From the NCBI GenBank assembly GCA_017163975.1, contig JAFFSR010000344.1, positions 1,984,001 to 2,048,000 on the forward strand: a DNA stretch of 64,000 nt. Reading direction: 5' to 3'. Below the pieces are notes generated by a model, which saw only the letters and a program-made list of their open reading frames with translations, ran no database searches and was not told where the DNA came from. A program made the position numbers and the translations under genes. Positions 11,333 through 21,390 of the stretch are shown one piece after another. This DNA comes from Anastatus disparis (Eukaryota > Arthropoda > Insecta > Hymenoptera > Eupelmidae). Position 1 is the stretch's first letter. Every line of letters begins with the position of its first letter.

Positions 11333-11466
11333 CTTAATGTATCGATATATATTGTTATAATTTAACCTTACCAGCCAATTTTCTTTACCACTTACATGTG
11401 TTTACGATATATATATCTTATAATTTATATAAATGGATTTATAATTTCTTTCTGTACCTACCCTAC

Positions 11467-11515
<49 letters not shown>

Positions 11516-12319
11516 ATTGTATGAAGTTTCTCAAGTTTTTTTTGTTAACTCTTAAAATTTTTCTTACTTTCTTATGTGATATTATATTTATCTAAAAATT
11601 TTTGGGTGTAGTTTTACTAAAATTAAATATATTAATTTTTTTTCTTAACTAAATTTGATTTTAATTTTTAAAATATTAAAAAAATTTTTTTTGTAAAAAA
11701 ATTTTACTCTTTTTTATTGTTTTGGTTATTGATTACAACTTTATAAGTTTACTTACTTGCTAATATATTATCTACTTTTATAATAATGACTTACGTCTTT
11801 CTAGTATGTTCATTATCGCTTTGTTGTTTGCTTATTTGTAGCATATGTAACCATATTTTTATACATAAAACTTTGCATTCGAAGTATCATAAAAAAATAA
11901 TTCTTTTTTTTGTATCAAGTTACGGCCTATGTAACTATTGGTTATAAACGACGCTTTAAGGGCGTCTGAGAGCCGCGGAAAAATATTTTTTTCTTGTTAA
12001 CTTTATAATTATATTAATCTTATATATATGTATGTAAGTATTTCTACGTGTATATGAATGTATATCTGTATAAGTGTATGATTTATTCTTAGCCAACGGC
12101 GTCTGATGGCCGCGTAATTCATTTCTTTTATACGCTTCGGTTAACTTTAATAATTTAATTTACGTCTATATGGCTAATATTTAATGTATTTAAATCGAAT
12201 TCAATAGTTTCTTTATTATCTTTTTATATTGTTAAATCATAATAAGGTTAATGCGACCGGTTGTATTAGTCATTTATTATTGTGAGATCTAACGATTTTT
12301 CCGTTAATGACTGTGTTTG
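11333..12319. other. AT-rich spacer with (TA)n microsatellite
   Basis: Contains a (TA)n run at about 11468-11510 and AT-rich DNA. The part from about 11930 should hold the 3' untranslated region or LTR of the Gypsy element, but no direct repeat matching the other side was found. A motif with GGCGTCTGA and GCCGCG occurs twice (about 11960 and 12088). Confidence 0.5.
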
Positions 12320-13042
12320 TTAAGGAATTTCATAACTATGTTTAAGTAAGTCCATGTGAACAACTCGTGTCTGATCTCCCTTTTGAATTTTTGCGTTGTG
12401 AGTTTCAGGATTTATTTCTATTATTTCACATGGCCCTACATATTTTTTATCCATTTTGCCATGCTTCGGTTTTTCCATTAAATAAACCATTTCGCCTTCC
12501 CTGAAGCGTTTAATATTTTGTTTTTGATCGTAATAAAATTTTTATCTATATTTAGACTGAACTAAATTCATTGCTGCTAAGGTTCTTAGTTGCGCGAGCG
12601 AGTTAGCTTTGTCAGCTAAATATTCACTGTATGTGAGCAGTTGGTCTCTTGGTGGAAAGCTTGGAGGCGTTTGGGCTTTTTGTCCGAATGCGACCTCGTG
12701 TGGTTAATATTTTAATCCTTCATGCATGGTGACATTATAAGAATGCTGTACTAGTGGGAGAAGTTCGTCCCATTCTATAGTATTTCCTACGTACATCTTG
12801 ATATATTCATTTAACGTGTGATGCATCCTCTCTATTCCGCCGTTAGACTGTGGGTGATATGCTGTGGTTGCAAATATATTAATTCTAAATATTTTTGCAA
12901 ATTCGTTTTGTAAATTGTTTATAAAATGAGGCCCTTGGTCAGATATTATTGTTATAGGGGACCCGAAATAACATATAAAATATTCTATTATGCTCGTGCG
13001 GTTTCTTCTGCCGTAGCTTGTTTTGTTGGTACTAGTATACAA
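12320..13042 (-). CDS. Pol: integrase catalytic core and C-terminus
   Basis: ISDQGPHF carries the second catalytic Asp and AYHPQSNGGIERMHHTLNEY the Glu, completing the DDE triad with the Asp in the preceding segment. Past a stop at 12704 the frame continues through YYDQKQNIKRFREGEMVYL and a KYVGPCEI motif, a GPY/F-type module, to a natural-looking stop at 12320-12322. Two extra stops interrupt the C-terminal part. Confidence 0.85.
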
Positions 13043-13644
13043 AATTTGCTTAACGTATCTTGGATTGTTAAAATGTATTGGTTTTCAAGTTTAGTTGGCT
13101 CTCTAGGGCCCACAAAATCTATTGATATTTTAGCGCAAGGTTTTGATGGTGTGTCTTTTATAAGTATTGGTAGCCGGGTTTTTACACGTACTAGTTTATC
13201 TGTCTGACAGTCAGGGCAACCTCGCACATATTGTCTTACATCAGCTTGCATGTTTTGCCAGTAGTATCCGTGTGCTAGGCGATCATATGTAATTGTCATG
13301 CCTTTGTACCCACCTATTGTTGACTCGTGATATTCTTTTATCAATCTGTAACGGTCCTCTACTCGAGGTATTAGAAGACTATTTTTGAAGAATACTGCTG
13401 TTAATTCTTGTCCTCTAAACTTTTTAAATTATTCTATAAAATAGTTCCATTCGTTTTATGACATCATAGCTAAATCTCTAATAATTCCTACAGTCTGTAT
13501 CTCATATTTATTGAAGAGAGCTTTAAGAGTTTTAATGCATCTTTTTATATCCGGTCTAACAGGCTTGTCATCGATGTGACCCTTTATAACAATACCGAGC
13601 AATTTAATGTCTCTTATTTCACTTACAATTATCTCGCCTGTTTC
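12988..13644 (-). CDS. Pol: pre-integrase linker and integrase zinc domain
   Basis: From 13344 the frame reads MIKEYHESTIGGYKGMTITY, then the HHCC zinc finger (His in YHES and the GG-x-KG loop, with CPDCQTDK as the Cys pair) and the first core Asp in SIDFVGPR. Upstream (13644-13345) the same frame continues with stops as a linker of unknown fold. A frameshift lies in 12988-13042. Confidence 0.85.
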
Positions 13645-14952
13645 TCAAGGCATACTCAATAATTCATCTTCGTTGATATATCGTGTTTCGATAAGGGCCT
13701 CTAAAATTTCAGTCCCAAGATAAATGTCTGCTGATAACAGGTATATCAAGTTATCTTTATAAGCAAAAGGTTGTTCCTCTAAAATTTTTATTGATGTAAA
13801 AGGTTGCATTTTGTTTATTGATTGATTCCAAGGCGGCGTACAATGTTGTGGCCTTGCTTCTGCAGTCATGTAACGATTTAGTATCAATATTCTTTGTGAG
13901 GGTGTATTTTCAACGTTTTCTAGTTCTTGAGGTAATTTTAAATATGAACTTGATCTGTCTGTAGATTGCGCAGGGTTTTCTAAGTTCGTTTCTTCTGCTG
14001 TGATATTTTGTGTCTCTTCTGTAAAATATGGTGTAAAATGTCGTCCAACTAAATGTAAATGCATCCATTTGTTTGTGTTGTTATCCTTGCAATGACAGTA
14101 TGTTTCTTATTCATTTTCTTTATGGCAATGCACGCATATATTATTTAAAAATTCCTCACAGAACGCGTAAACGCAATCGATATTTGCGTAGGCGGAGTTT
14201 GACGTAAGTATTTAACATGCTATGGCAGGGTCTCCGCAGTCCTTGAGATGTGGGCTGCCTAATAACCTATCTCTTATTTGTCTAGGCGTTAATTGCAAAT
14301 TAAGGATCTTAATTATAGAGAAGAAAAAACAATTTCCTGATGGATAAGGGAGAATATCCTCATCATGTCTCAAGGTGACATCAGGTTGCGCGCATTGATT
14401 ATTTTCTGTATAAACATAATACCGTCTTATTTCATTGTTTATTGTCGAGTTTTCATGAAATTGTTGTTCTTTAGTTCCTGTCAATTGCTCATCGTTTGCT
14501 AGTTCCATAGATTCTGTGGTTTCCATTCTAAGCAGACTATTTTCTAAGAGAGTTAAAGATAATTCCTTCTGTATATCTTTACGCTGCGTAACAAATGGGT
14601 GTGATGGTTGTGGTGCGTTAATAGAACTCATTGGTGTATATGTATTTGATTCCGGTACTAAGCGGTATAACTCAGGTCTAGGACCATAATCACGTCGATT
14701 ATCATTAGTGTTTTCTCTAGTTACATTTAATGGCTCTGTTAGTATTGGTCCTATATGATCAATATCACTTAATGTATGTGGTGTCATATGCCCTGTAGAT
14801 TTTTCCGATAGTTGGGAGATATTACCGCCCCATTCCCAAATGTCAATATGTAGTCCTGAGCGACCCTTATCTTCTTTTTCCTCTATATCAACTTCAAATT
14901 TTGCTTTTCCTTTTTCCTTTTTATCTTGTAAAATTTCTCTTATTTTATTCAC
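13645..14952 (-). CDS. Pol: OTU-type cysteine protease domain, two in-frame stops
   Basis: The segment at 14952-14212 ends with SGNCFFFSIIKIL, then IRDRLLGSPHLKDCGDP. This is the Cys side of an OTU fold (GNC nucleophile, then the SPHL-CGD region). After a TAA the same frame reads an IDCVYAFCEEF stretch and a second TAA, then WMHLHLVGRHFTPYF, which supplies the OTU catalytic His side. Nucleophile and His are therefore both present, about 105 codons apart. OTU proteases cleave ubiquitin chains. Here the domain lies between RNase H and integrase in one reading frame. The usual Asp before GNC is Ser (PSGNC). The frame downstream (to 13645) is a linker. Confidence 0.68.
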
Positions 14953-15015
14953 TGTTGTTTCTATTGTGCCTTTTTCTGCAGTTACTTCGCGTGCTTTTTC
15001 TGATTTAGTTTTTTC

Positions 15016-15537
15016 TTAATTCATATCCTCTATAGGCGGTTTTAATATTATAGGCGGCGTGTTACTCTCTGGGTTTTCTATTTCTATTTCTAGTAATGTA
15101 TCATCATCACTTTCGTCTTCACTACTTGGCGGAGTGTTTCCAAATAATTTTTTGTTCGTATTGAGTGTTTGTCTACGTAAAGGTTCCTTGGGTTGCTCGT
15201 GTTCAGGCGGCGGGGCTGATGCTCGCGGCGTGCTTGCAGCTTGAATTTCTTTTTGCATGTTAAGAAGTTTTCGCTTATAAGGTAATGGCAGATCTATTTT
15301 TCCTTGACTTATAATAGGCACTGTAGGGTCTATATTTTCTGGAATCTCCTCGCATATCGGGTATTTTTCTCCTGTTTTTGTTGCTGATTGTTTTATATAT
15401 TTCCTTTTCTTTAGTTCAATTTCGTCGTTTTCTTCGTCGGAGTCTAATTCGTTTCTTACATGTGGTACTTTATGTTCTCTTGGATTGTTTGATGCGTTAG
15501 CGTCTTTTCTTTGCCTTTTGCTTTCATGAGGTCGCAA
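15016..15537 (-). CDS. Pol: charged spacer after RNase H
   Basis: 173 residues, rich in Lys, Glu, Pro and Ser, with an acidic Ser/Asp cluster (SSEDESDDD). No domain recognised. It keeps the frame of RNase H upstream and the OTU segment downstream, interrupted only by single stops, so it is part of one pol polyprotein and not a separate gene. Confidence 0.55.
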   Translation of the reverse strand: MRPHESKRQRKDANASNNPREHKVPHVRNELDSDEENDEIELKKRKYIKQSATKTGEKYPICEEIPENIDPTVPIISQGKIDLPLPYKRKLLNMQKEIQAASTPRASAPPPEHEQPKEPLRRQTLNTNKKLFGNTPPSSEDESDDDTLLEIEIENPESNTPPIILKPPIEDMN

Positions 15538-15543
15538 GTTATA

Positions 15544-15948
15544 TTATAGTATTTCAGCTTGCGGTGTAGGATTTTTATTTTCATCTTCTTCTTCTTGTTT
15601 GTCCGCAAGTTTATATAATTCTACTTTTGGTTTTTGTGGGTCCTCTTCTTCTTCTTTTATAATCGGATTTCGAGAAAGAGGGTCTGCGTTAGTATTGCGT
15701 GGTTTTGGTTGATAAATCATTTCGAAATCATATCCTCTTAGTTGTGCTTTTAATCTGTGAAAACGTAAATCTGGCTTTTTTGATTTTAGGAAATGTTTAA
15801 AGGGTTCATGATCAGTTATTATAGTAAATTTTCTACCGTATAAAAAGGGTCTGAATTGCTTTTTTGCAAACACAACTGCTAATAATTCACGGTCGTATGT
15901 TGAGGACTTAATTCCGGGCCTCTTAGACACCTTGATGAATAGTCGCAT
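15544..15948 (-). CDS. Pol: RNase H
   Basis: STYDRELLAVVFAKKQFRPF, then TDHEPFKHFL and NADPLSR form the Ty3/Gypsy RNase H signature. The beginning of the domain lies in the other frame at the end of the RT segment (VTTDSSDYAIGVVLSQ), so a frameshift splits the domain. The tail becomes Glu/Lys-rich. Confidence 0.88.
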   Translation of the reverse strand: MRLFIKVSKRPGIKSSTYDRELLAVVFAKKQFRPFLYGRKFTIITDHEPFKHFLKSKKPDLRFHRLKAQLRGYDFEMIYQPKPRNTNADPLSRNPIIKEEEEDPQKPKVELYKLADKQEEEDENKNPTPQAEIL

Positions 15949-16736
15949 GGTTTATCTTCACCTATTTTTTCTTGACTAAGAACAACTCCTATAGCATAAT
16001 CGCTTGAGTCTGTTGTAACTAAAAATTCTTTAGATAAGTCTGGAGCACACATGACGGGCTTGCTGCATAGTTTTTCATGTAATTCATTAAAAGCTTTTTG
16101 TTGTTCTCCGTCCCAAGTAAACTCTGTAGTGACTCTTAAAAGTGTAGTCAGCGGTAATGCGATCTTTGCAAAATTTTTAATAAAGCGACGATAATAACTT
16201 GCTAGTCTGAGGAATTGTTTAACTTTCTTCTTGTTCATTGGCGTAGGAAAATTTTTTACAGCTTCTATTTTCCGTGGGTTTGGTCTTATTTGTCCATTTC
16301 CTGCTATGTGTCCTAAAAAGCATGCTTCACGTTGTAAAAATTGGCATTTACTAGGCTCTATAGTAAGATTAGCGTCATCTAGTCTTTTCATTAGTCGTCT
16401 GAATCGTTTTCCGTGTTCTTCAAGGTTACTAGCAAATACGATGATGTCATCAAAATAAACGTATAATTCTAACACTTGTAATCCTGCGGTTACGCCGTCA
16501 ATTAAAGCTTGGAAAGTTGCTGGTGTGTTTTTAAATCCCATACCCAGAAGAGTATATTCATAGTGTCCGTAAGGACCTGCAAATGCTGTATATCTTGCAC
16601 TTTCTTCCTCCATAGGTATTTGATAAAATCCATTTTTAAGATCTATGGCAGTTCTGTATGACGCAGAAGCTACAGAATCAATTATATCAGTTGCAATTGG
16701 CAGTGGGTAGCTATTTCCTACCGTTATTTCGTTGAG
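15879..16736 (-). CDS. Pol: reverse transcriptase core
   Basis: Continues in frame from the DFR stop. Motif A reads TAIDLKNGFYQIPM (read through from about 16650). FATFxA-type motif B is NTPATFQALIDGV, and the catalytic motif C is YVYFDDIIVFA, with Phe where most Gypsy enzymes have Leu. Connection residues KQFLRLASYYRRFIKNFA and TWDGEQQKAF are typical. A frameshift near 15890-15950 separates it from RNase H. Confidence 0.9.
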   Translation of the reverse strand, partial: LNEITVGNSYPLPIATDIIDSVASASYRTAIDLKNGFYQIPMEEESARYTAFAGPYGHYEYTLLGMGFKNTPATFQALIDGVTAGLQVLELYVYFDDIIVFASNLEEHGKRFRRLMKRLDDANLTIEPSKCQFLQREACFLGHIAGNGQIRPNPRKIEAVKNFPTPMNKKKVKQFLRLASYYRRFIKNFAKIALPLTTLLRVTTEFTWDGEQQKAFNELHEKLCSKPVMCAPDLSKEFLVTTDSSDYAIGVVLSQEKIGEDKPCDYSSRCLRGPELSPQHTTVNY

Positions 16737-17858
16737 TTAACGAAAATCTGTTATCATACGCCAGCGTTTCTGTCTGTTTTTAGGCGGCTTGGGTACAATC
16801 CACATAAGTGAGGAATACGGGCTCTCCGATGGCTTAATAACTCCCGATTCCAAGTGTTCTTCGATAAGTCGTTGCATTTCTTCCTTGATCGCTGGTGGGT
16901 GTCTAAATCTTTTTACTCTTACCGATACATCTGTAGTGAGTTCAATTTTATGTTTGACTAAATGCGTTGCTCTTAGTTTTTCTCCAGGCAACCCGAATGA
17001 AAATGGCCTCTCCTTTATTAATTCTTCAATATGCTCTATTTCTTCTTTATTTAAATGCTTTAACGTTTCAAGATCAATTTGTTCGAATACCTTAACTGCT
17101 CTTTTTTCCTTTACTTTGCTAGAAATACGTAATATCTGTGCACATTGAATATTATCATCATTATTCTTAATATTCAGATCTTTTTCGTTTATTATTTCTT
17201 TTTCATTTATTATTTTTTCTTCTTCATTTATTAATTTATTATTTATAACATTCATGGCATCACATGCCACTAATTTTACTTCCGGCGGCTTTATTTCTAC
17301 CGCATCTTCATTAGTATTAATACATAAGGCGTACGCTTTGCCTTCTTTATTTGTGGCTATAAAATTGCCAAATAATATACCCGGTCCTATATCTTGGAGA
17401 GGTACAAATCCTATTTCTTCACTATCATTTTTAACGTGTGCATAAATAACTTGTCTAGTATGTGGGGGAATTATAAAGCATTCGTCTTCAATAAATGGTA
17501 TAATATTATTATTTAGCTCTAAGCATTTATCTGCAGCGTTAACGCGCCCTTTATATTTATCAATCATATCCCACTTTATTAATCCGTCTGTATTTATAGG
17601 GAAATCAACTGGGACTACTTGTATTTCACATAATATATTATTAAGAAATAGATTTACTTGGCCTAAGGTAATACATTTGCCTGGAGTGACACCGTTTATT
17701 GCAACTATTTTATGTGGATTTCTATATATATTAGATGATATTACTTTCTCTTTTATTACTGATACGTCGACCCCTGTATCAACGTAAAAACGCCCTGTTT
17801 TTGATTTTAAAAATGGCCCAGTTAATTTAACTATAAGGGGCTTTCTTCCGGTTTGCAT
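16737..17858 (-). CDS. Pol: aspartic protease and start of reverse transcriptase
   Basis: FYVDTGVDVSVI near residue 24 is the retroviral-type aspartic protease active site (DTG). A long linker follows, then the RT N-terminus with SGVIKPSESPYSSLMWIVPK and KRWRMITDFR. A TAA directly after DFR interrupts the frame at 16737-16739, where relatives have Lys. The same frame continues into the RT segment below, so this is a single nonsense change. Confidence 0.88.
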   Translation of the reverse strand: MQTGRKPLIVKLTGPFLKSKTGRFYVDTGVDVSVIKEKVISSNIYRNPHKIVAINGVTPGKCITLGQVNLFLNNILCEIQVVPVDFPINTDGLIKWDMIDKYKGRVNAADKCLELNNNIIPFIEDECFIIPPHTRQVIYAHVKNDSEEIGFVPLQDIGPGILFGNFIATNKEGKAYALCINTNEDAVEIKPPEVKLVACDAMNVINNKLINEEEKIINEKEIINEKDLNIKNNDDNIQCAQILRISSKVKEKRAVKVFEQIDLETLKHLNKEEIEHIEELIKERPFSFGLPGEKLRATHLVKHKIELTTDVSVRVKRFRHPPAIKEEMQRLIEEHLESGVIKPSESPYSSLMWIVPKPPKNRQKRWRMITDFR

Positions 17859-17863
17859 GAATT

Positions 17864-18712
17864 TTATTGTGCATTTCCGGGAGCTGGACCACTCGCGTTT
17901 TCCGGCCTGACTGATAAGCTGCTCGACTCCATAGGACCCTGGCGTGAAGCATCTTGGGAGTTTAAAGGTGCGCTGTTATATTGGTTCTCGCATTGTGGGC
18001 TACGATTAAAATTATTTCTTGGCCCAGTATTAAAATTCTCTCTTCCATTATTATTATTTTTATTCTGGTTATTGTTATAATTATTACCAACATTTTCACG
18101 TGGGCGCATATTACCTTGATGACGATTTTGGTTACGATTGGAGTTATAATTGTTGCAGTCGCCACCTCTAAAGTCTCTGTTGTTACGCGGAGGATTTTGA
18201 TTATTTATGTTCCCAAACCGTTCTCTGTTTCCTTGATTATAAAATCCTTGTGCGTTTGGCTGTGACGTGGAGAATACGTTAGGTGCTGCCGGGGGTATTC
18301 GGTAAGGTGTATATATTATTTGTGGCGTGGCGTGCGTGTTCGATGTGTTATTAATTCCTGTAACGTTGCCTGTTTTCAGTGCTTTATCGAGTGCATAACA
18401 TTCTGCGTGTGTGTGACCTTTTTTCTTGCAGTAATTGCAAAATTTATTGTCATACTCTTTTCTTGTGCATTGTGTCTCTTGGTGTTCCGACGTACAGCAG
18501 TATCCACACACTTTGATTGTTGATGCCAATCTAATACTTGCGTTTTGTTGTGCACTATTTATGTTTAATGCTAATAGTTGGTCCAAAATTCCTTTTAATA
18601 TACCAGAAAGTTGTGAATTATTTTCTGCTGAGTTGGTTGATTGTGGCATGAATCGTCTTGCGCCCGTACATTGCTCGAACGTGATAGCTTCGTGTATAGC
18701 GTCTCTTAACAT
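17864..18712 (-). CDS. Gag nucleocapsid segment with CCHC zinc knuckle
   Basis: Contains CNYCKKKGHTHAEC, a classical Cx2Cx4Hx4C knuckle at about residues 92-105, preceded by another Cys cluster (CGYCC to C). The C-terminal half is Asn/Arg/Gly-rich, as in RNA-binding nucleocapsid tails. Shifted in frame relative to the capsid segment and separated from pol by 5 bp. Confidence 0.8.
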   Translation of the reverse strand: MLRDAIHEAITFEQCTGARRFMPQSTNSAENNSQLSGILKGILDQLLALNINSAQQNASIRLASTIKVCGYCCTSEHQETQCTRKEYDNKFCNYCKKKGHTHAECYALDKALKTGNVTGINNTSNTHATPQIIYTPYRIPPAAPNVFSTSQPNAQGFYNQGNRERFGNINNQNPPRNNRDFRGGDCNNYNSNRNQNRHQGNMRPRENVGNNYNNNQNKNNNNGRENFNTGPRNNFNRSPQCENQYNSAPLNSQDASRQGPMESSSLSVRPENASGPAPGNAQ

Positions 18713-18798
18713 TGTAAGATTCTTTGACCGTACTTGATGTTGTAGTTCCCCCTCCAGTCCAAGCAGAAATTGTTCTAAGGCCTCCCTTGATTGTCTGC

Positions 18799-19461
18799 TT
18801 AATTTTTATATGTTTCTATTTCGAACGGACGTAAAACTCTTGTTGAATCATGAAAGTTTAGAAGACGATTATGTAGCGTTTGCACTCTTAATCCGTAATC
18901 TCCCACGCTTTCACCAGGCATTTGTTTTATTATTTTTATTTTGGCTAATATAGTGTTCGCTCCACCGGCATAGCTATAATGTTTTGTCAAGTTAGCTAAG
19001 AGACCTTCTACTGTATTATACTGCGTTAGCAGTGTTGTATAACCTTCTGCTGCACGACCTTTGAATTTTGAAGCTAAAGAATTTAATACCCATCTCTCTG
19101 TTTGCGGCCCATATGTTCTTATAATGTCTCGTACTGATCGACAGAATAATGGTAGTACGTCAGAATTTCCGTCAAAAGTAGGGATCGTATTTAATGCTTG
19201 GGATAGCGATAGACTGTTTGGTGACTCTCTTGCTCTCTCTATTGGAGTAGAGTTTGCACATTTTATATTCGCAGGCAAGTAATAGTTTTCATAACCCGTG
19301 AAAATATCTTCATCATCGCCGTGATTACCCCATGCAGTTGCACCTCTCATACCTTGAGGGTTATCTCCTTTATTATTGCCGCTATTACAGGGTTTATAAG
19401 GCTCCAGATCAAATTTAAGTTCATTATTAGTTAGGGTTTTTTCTTGCTCTTCTGGTGGCAC
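18799..19461 (-). CDS. Gag capsid-like segment
   Basis: 220 residues in the same frame as the preceding segment. The part from about residue 90 (ALNTIPTFDGNSDVLPLFCR to a GESVGDYGLRVQTLHNRL stretch) has the spacing of Ty3/Gypsy-type capsid domains: a PxFDG start, long helices and a late GES-x-DY-x-LR motif. It assembles the retrotransposon particle. Ends at a stop, followed by a frameshift before the zinc-knuckle segment. Confidence 0.65.
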   Translation of the reverse strand: MPPEEQEKTLTNNELKFDLEPYKPCNSGNNKGDNPQGMRGATAWGNHGDDEDIFTGYENYYLPANIKCANSTPIERARESPNSLSLSQALNTIPTFDGNSDVLPLFCRSVRDIIRTYGPQTERWVLNSLASKFKGRAAEGYTTLLTQYNTVEGLLANLTKHYSYAGGANTILAKIKIIKQMPGESVGDYGLRVQTLHNRLLNFHDSTRVLRPFEIETYKN

Positions 19462-19482
19462 TATATGATTAAGTCTGTGTCT

Positions 19483-19980
19483 TTATTCGTTATCATACAC
19501 CTGCTGTAACATTCTTTCCCGTACTCTTCGATAGATTGTATCCTCTTGTTGCTGGTTGGATGAGATTTTTAAGTTTGGTTCTGAGACTTTTTTGGCTTTG
19601 GTCAATACTCTAGGTCTAGTTCCATCGTATTGTTGAGCTGCTACTTCGTCTGCCTTTTCTACTGCTCCGTCTATTCTTTTTAATGTATTTGAGAGATATA
19701 CTCTAGCTTCTCCTGAAAATTTTTCGTCGTCTTGTTTTAATTTATGTTTGCCGCCGTCTATTATTGCATTTAATTTTTCTAATGCCAACACCATTAGACC
19801 TTTATTCTCAAAGTGTTGGATTGCACAATCTGCCAACGATAATTCATTTCGAAGCTCTATGCGCGCTTCCTCTTCCGGGGTTCTCATAATTTGTTGAAGC
19901 GTTAATGGTAATACAAAACCCGCGGCTTTGTCACGTTGATCCAGTTTATTCGTTTCTACAGGCATTTTTTTGTTTTGCAC
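19483..19980 (-). CDS. Gag N-terminal segment
   Basis: 165-residue frame rich in Lys/Glu/Gln, no enzyme motif, at the expected gag N-terminus. It ends at a TAA and the same frame continues without shift into the next gag segment (19461 down), so the stop is a point mutation in one longer gag. The start Met lies at 19980, just downstream of a (TA)n tract. Confidence 0.6.
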   Translation of the reverse strand: MQNKKMPVETNKLDQRDKAAGFVLPLTLQQIMRTPEEEARIELRNELSLADCAIQHFENKGLMVLALEKLNAIIDGGKHKLKQDDEKFSGEARVYLSNTLKRIDGAVEKADEVAAQQYDGTRPRVLTKAKKVSEPNLKISSNQQQEDTIYRRVRERMLQQVYDNE

Positions 19981-20019
19981 GACGTTTCCAATCGTATATT
20001 TTATATTTTATTAATATGT

Positions 20020-20020
<1 letters not shown>

Positions 20021-20063
<43 letters not shown>
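20021..20063. repeat. (TA)n microsatellite
   Basis: Uninterrupted TA dinucleotides upstream of gag, followed by a short (GCC)n run at about 20088-20104. Confidence 0.9.
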
Positions 20064-20064
<1 letters not shown>

Positions 20065-20114
20065 ATATAATAAAGATATATCGCCTACGCCGCCGCCGCC
20101 GCCGTGTATAAGAA

Positions 20115-20420
20115 TTTTATGTGCCCTCAGTTAGCTAAAATTCAGCTAAAATTTAGCTGAAAGTTAGCTAAAAGTTAGCTGAAATTCAGATAAAATTTAG
20201 CTGAAAGTTAGCTGAGAGATAGCTGAAATTAAGATAAAATTTAGCTGAGAGATAGCTGAAATTCAGATAAAATTTAGCTGAAAGTTAGCTGAGAGATAGC
20301 TGAAATTCAGATAAAATTTAGCTGAAAGTTAGCTAAAAGTTGGCTGGAATTCAGATAAAATTCAGCTGAAAGTGAGCTGAGAGATAGCTGAAAGGTAGTT
20401 AATTGTTAGCTAATTTAATT
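20115..20420. repeat. AGCTGAAATT-type minisatellite
   Basis: Around 25-28 copies of a 10-12 bp unit (AGCTGAAATTC, AGCTAAAATTT, AGCTGAAAGTT, AGATAGCTGA variants). Higher-order units repeat every 50-60 bp. It lies where the 5' LTR of the Gypsy element would be expected. Confidence 0.9.
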
Positions 20421-20483
20421 AATTGTTATTTAATTTAAGAACGTTCTCTTGGAAATTGATATTGATTTGATAATTGATATTGA

Positions 20484-20535
20484 CAATGGGGGGTTGGCGA
20501 GCGAAGCGAGCAGGGGGGAACCCCCCCTAGTATAT
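20484..20535 (+). repeat. GC-rich GGTTGGCGAGCGAAGCGAGC motif, copy 1
   Basis: A run of Gs, then TTGGCGAGCGAAGCGAGC, more Gs and Cs, and CTAGTATATATA. It stands out in AT-rich DNA. An inverted copy lies at 27092-27145, again beside a (TA)n run, and related versions occur at 31970 and 32463. Confidence 0.75.
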
Positions 20536-20539
20536 ATAT

Positions 20540-21065
20540 ATATGTATTTTTTGTTATATTTTTATTCAAGCGAGATTCACTTTAATAATTTCACTTATAA
20601 TTCGCTTAAGTTGAAATAAAACTTTTGCAACGTAATGCTTGTAATAATTAGTATTATTTTATACTGGGTGTAACCAAAATTCACTTTAATAAAATCGTTT
20701 ATACTTCACGTGATTTAATTAGATTTTTACTCATCATGCAGCTTAATGTTGGTGTTAATTAATATTATTTTATAGTTAATTTAATAAAAATTTACTTTAA
20801 TAAAATCAAATACGGCTCAAACGAGCTAAGTTTAATATGCAACCTAATATTGATGTTATAATTAGTTTATTCAAAGTTCAATACAATAAAGCACTAATAA
20901 TTTATTTGAATAAAAATTCACTGTTAAGATTTTTCAACATGCAGTTTAATATTGATAATGTAGTTAAATCCTGCAGTATTTACTTTAATAAAATTTAACA
21001 ATAATTCACTTGAATTAAATGGAAATTTTCAGACGTGCAATTGAATAATTATTGTAATTTGAAAG
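20540..21065. repeat. Degenerate AT-rich tandem block
   Basis: Loose repeats with TTCACTTTAATAAAATT-like units and no ORF, running up to the Polinton insertion site. Confidence 0.5.
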
Positions 21066-21071
21066 TTCGCT
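21066..21071. repeat. Target-site duplication, left
   Basis: TTCGCT directly before the left TIR. TTCGCA (42092-42097) directly follows the right TIR: five of six bases match, the duplication length expected for Maverick/Polinton. Confidence 0.7.
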
Positions 21072-21390
21072 AGTAGAGTAGACCGAGCTATAGCGCACCC
21101 AAACATGATGTCACAGTCGTCTGTCTCTCTCGCGCCTTTCCCTCGCGTTATGGGTTTCCCCTCCCCAGGGCAAAATGGACATTGTTTCTGAGCTCACTGA
21201 GAGCAGAGAAGAGGTGTATTTCCCCTCTCGGCGTGATAGCAGACATCTGAGTGTAAACACCCTCTCTCCGACCTACCGTACAGGGAGCCTGTGAGCGTTG
21301 GACGTTGCTTTGTGGAGAGATATACTTACCCTCTTGGCGCTATAGCTTGCATCGATGTGTAGACACCTACTTATAGGAAAATTTGTAGAA
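21072..21390 (+). repeat. Polinton left TIR
   Basis: About 320 bp, GC-rich, matching in inverted orientation the DNA up to 42091. Shared landmarks include AGTAGAGTAGACCGAGC (AAACC in the other copy), GCGCACCCAAACATGA, CTCTCTCGCGCCTTTCCCTC and repeated CTATAGC-type boxes. It contains fewer copies of the internal unit of about 105 bp than the right TIR. Confidence 0.9.

Larger units (their letters stand above)
12320..19980 (-). mobile_element. Gypsy/Ty3-type LTR retrotransposon coding region, degenerate
   Basis: Minus-strand order gag, protease, reverse transcriptase, RNase H, a long spacer with an OTU domain, then integrase with a GPY/F-like tail. This is the Ty3/Gypsy order. Frames are broken by several in-frame TAAs and at least three frameshifts, but RNase H through the start of integrase stays in one frame. 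I could not find paired LTRs, a primer-binding site or a target duplication; a (TA)n run and a minisatellite lie directly upstream of gag and may have replaced the 5' LTR. Confidence 0.85.

Noticed and set aside
11930..12130. Repeated GGCGTCTGA-GCCGCG boxes as an LTR pair
   Set aside because: Only two short matches 130 bp apart, not two LTRs flanking the element.
17853..18737. Plus-strand ORFs opposite gag
   Set aside because: Antisense shadows of the nucleocapsid segment, which has a clear zinc knuckle.
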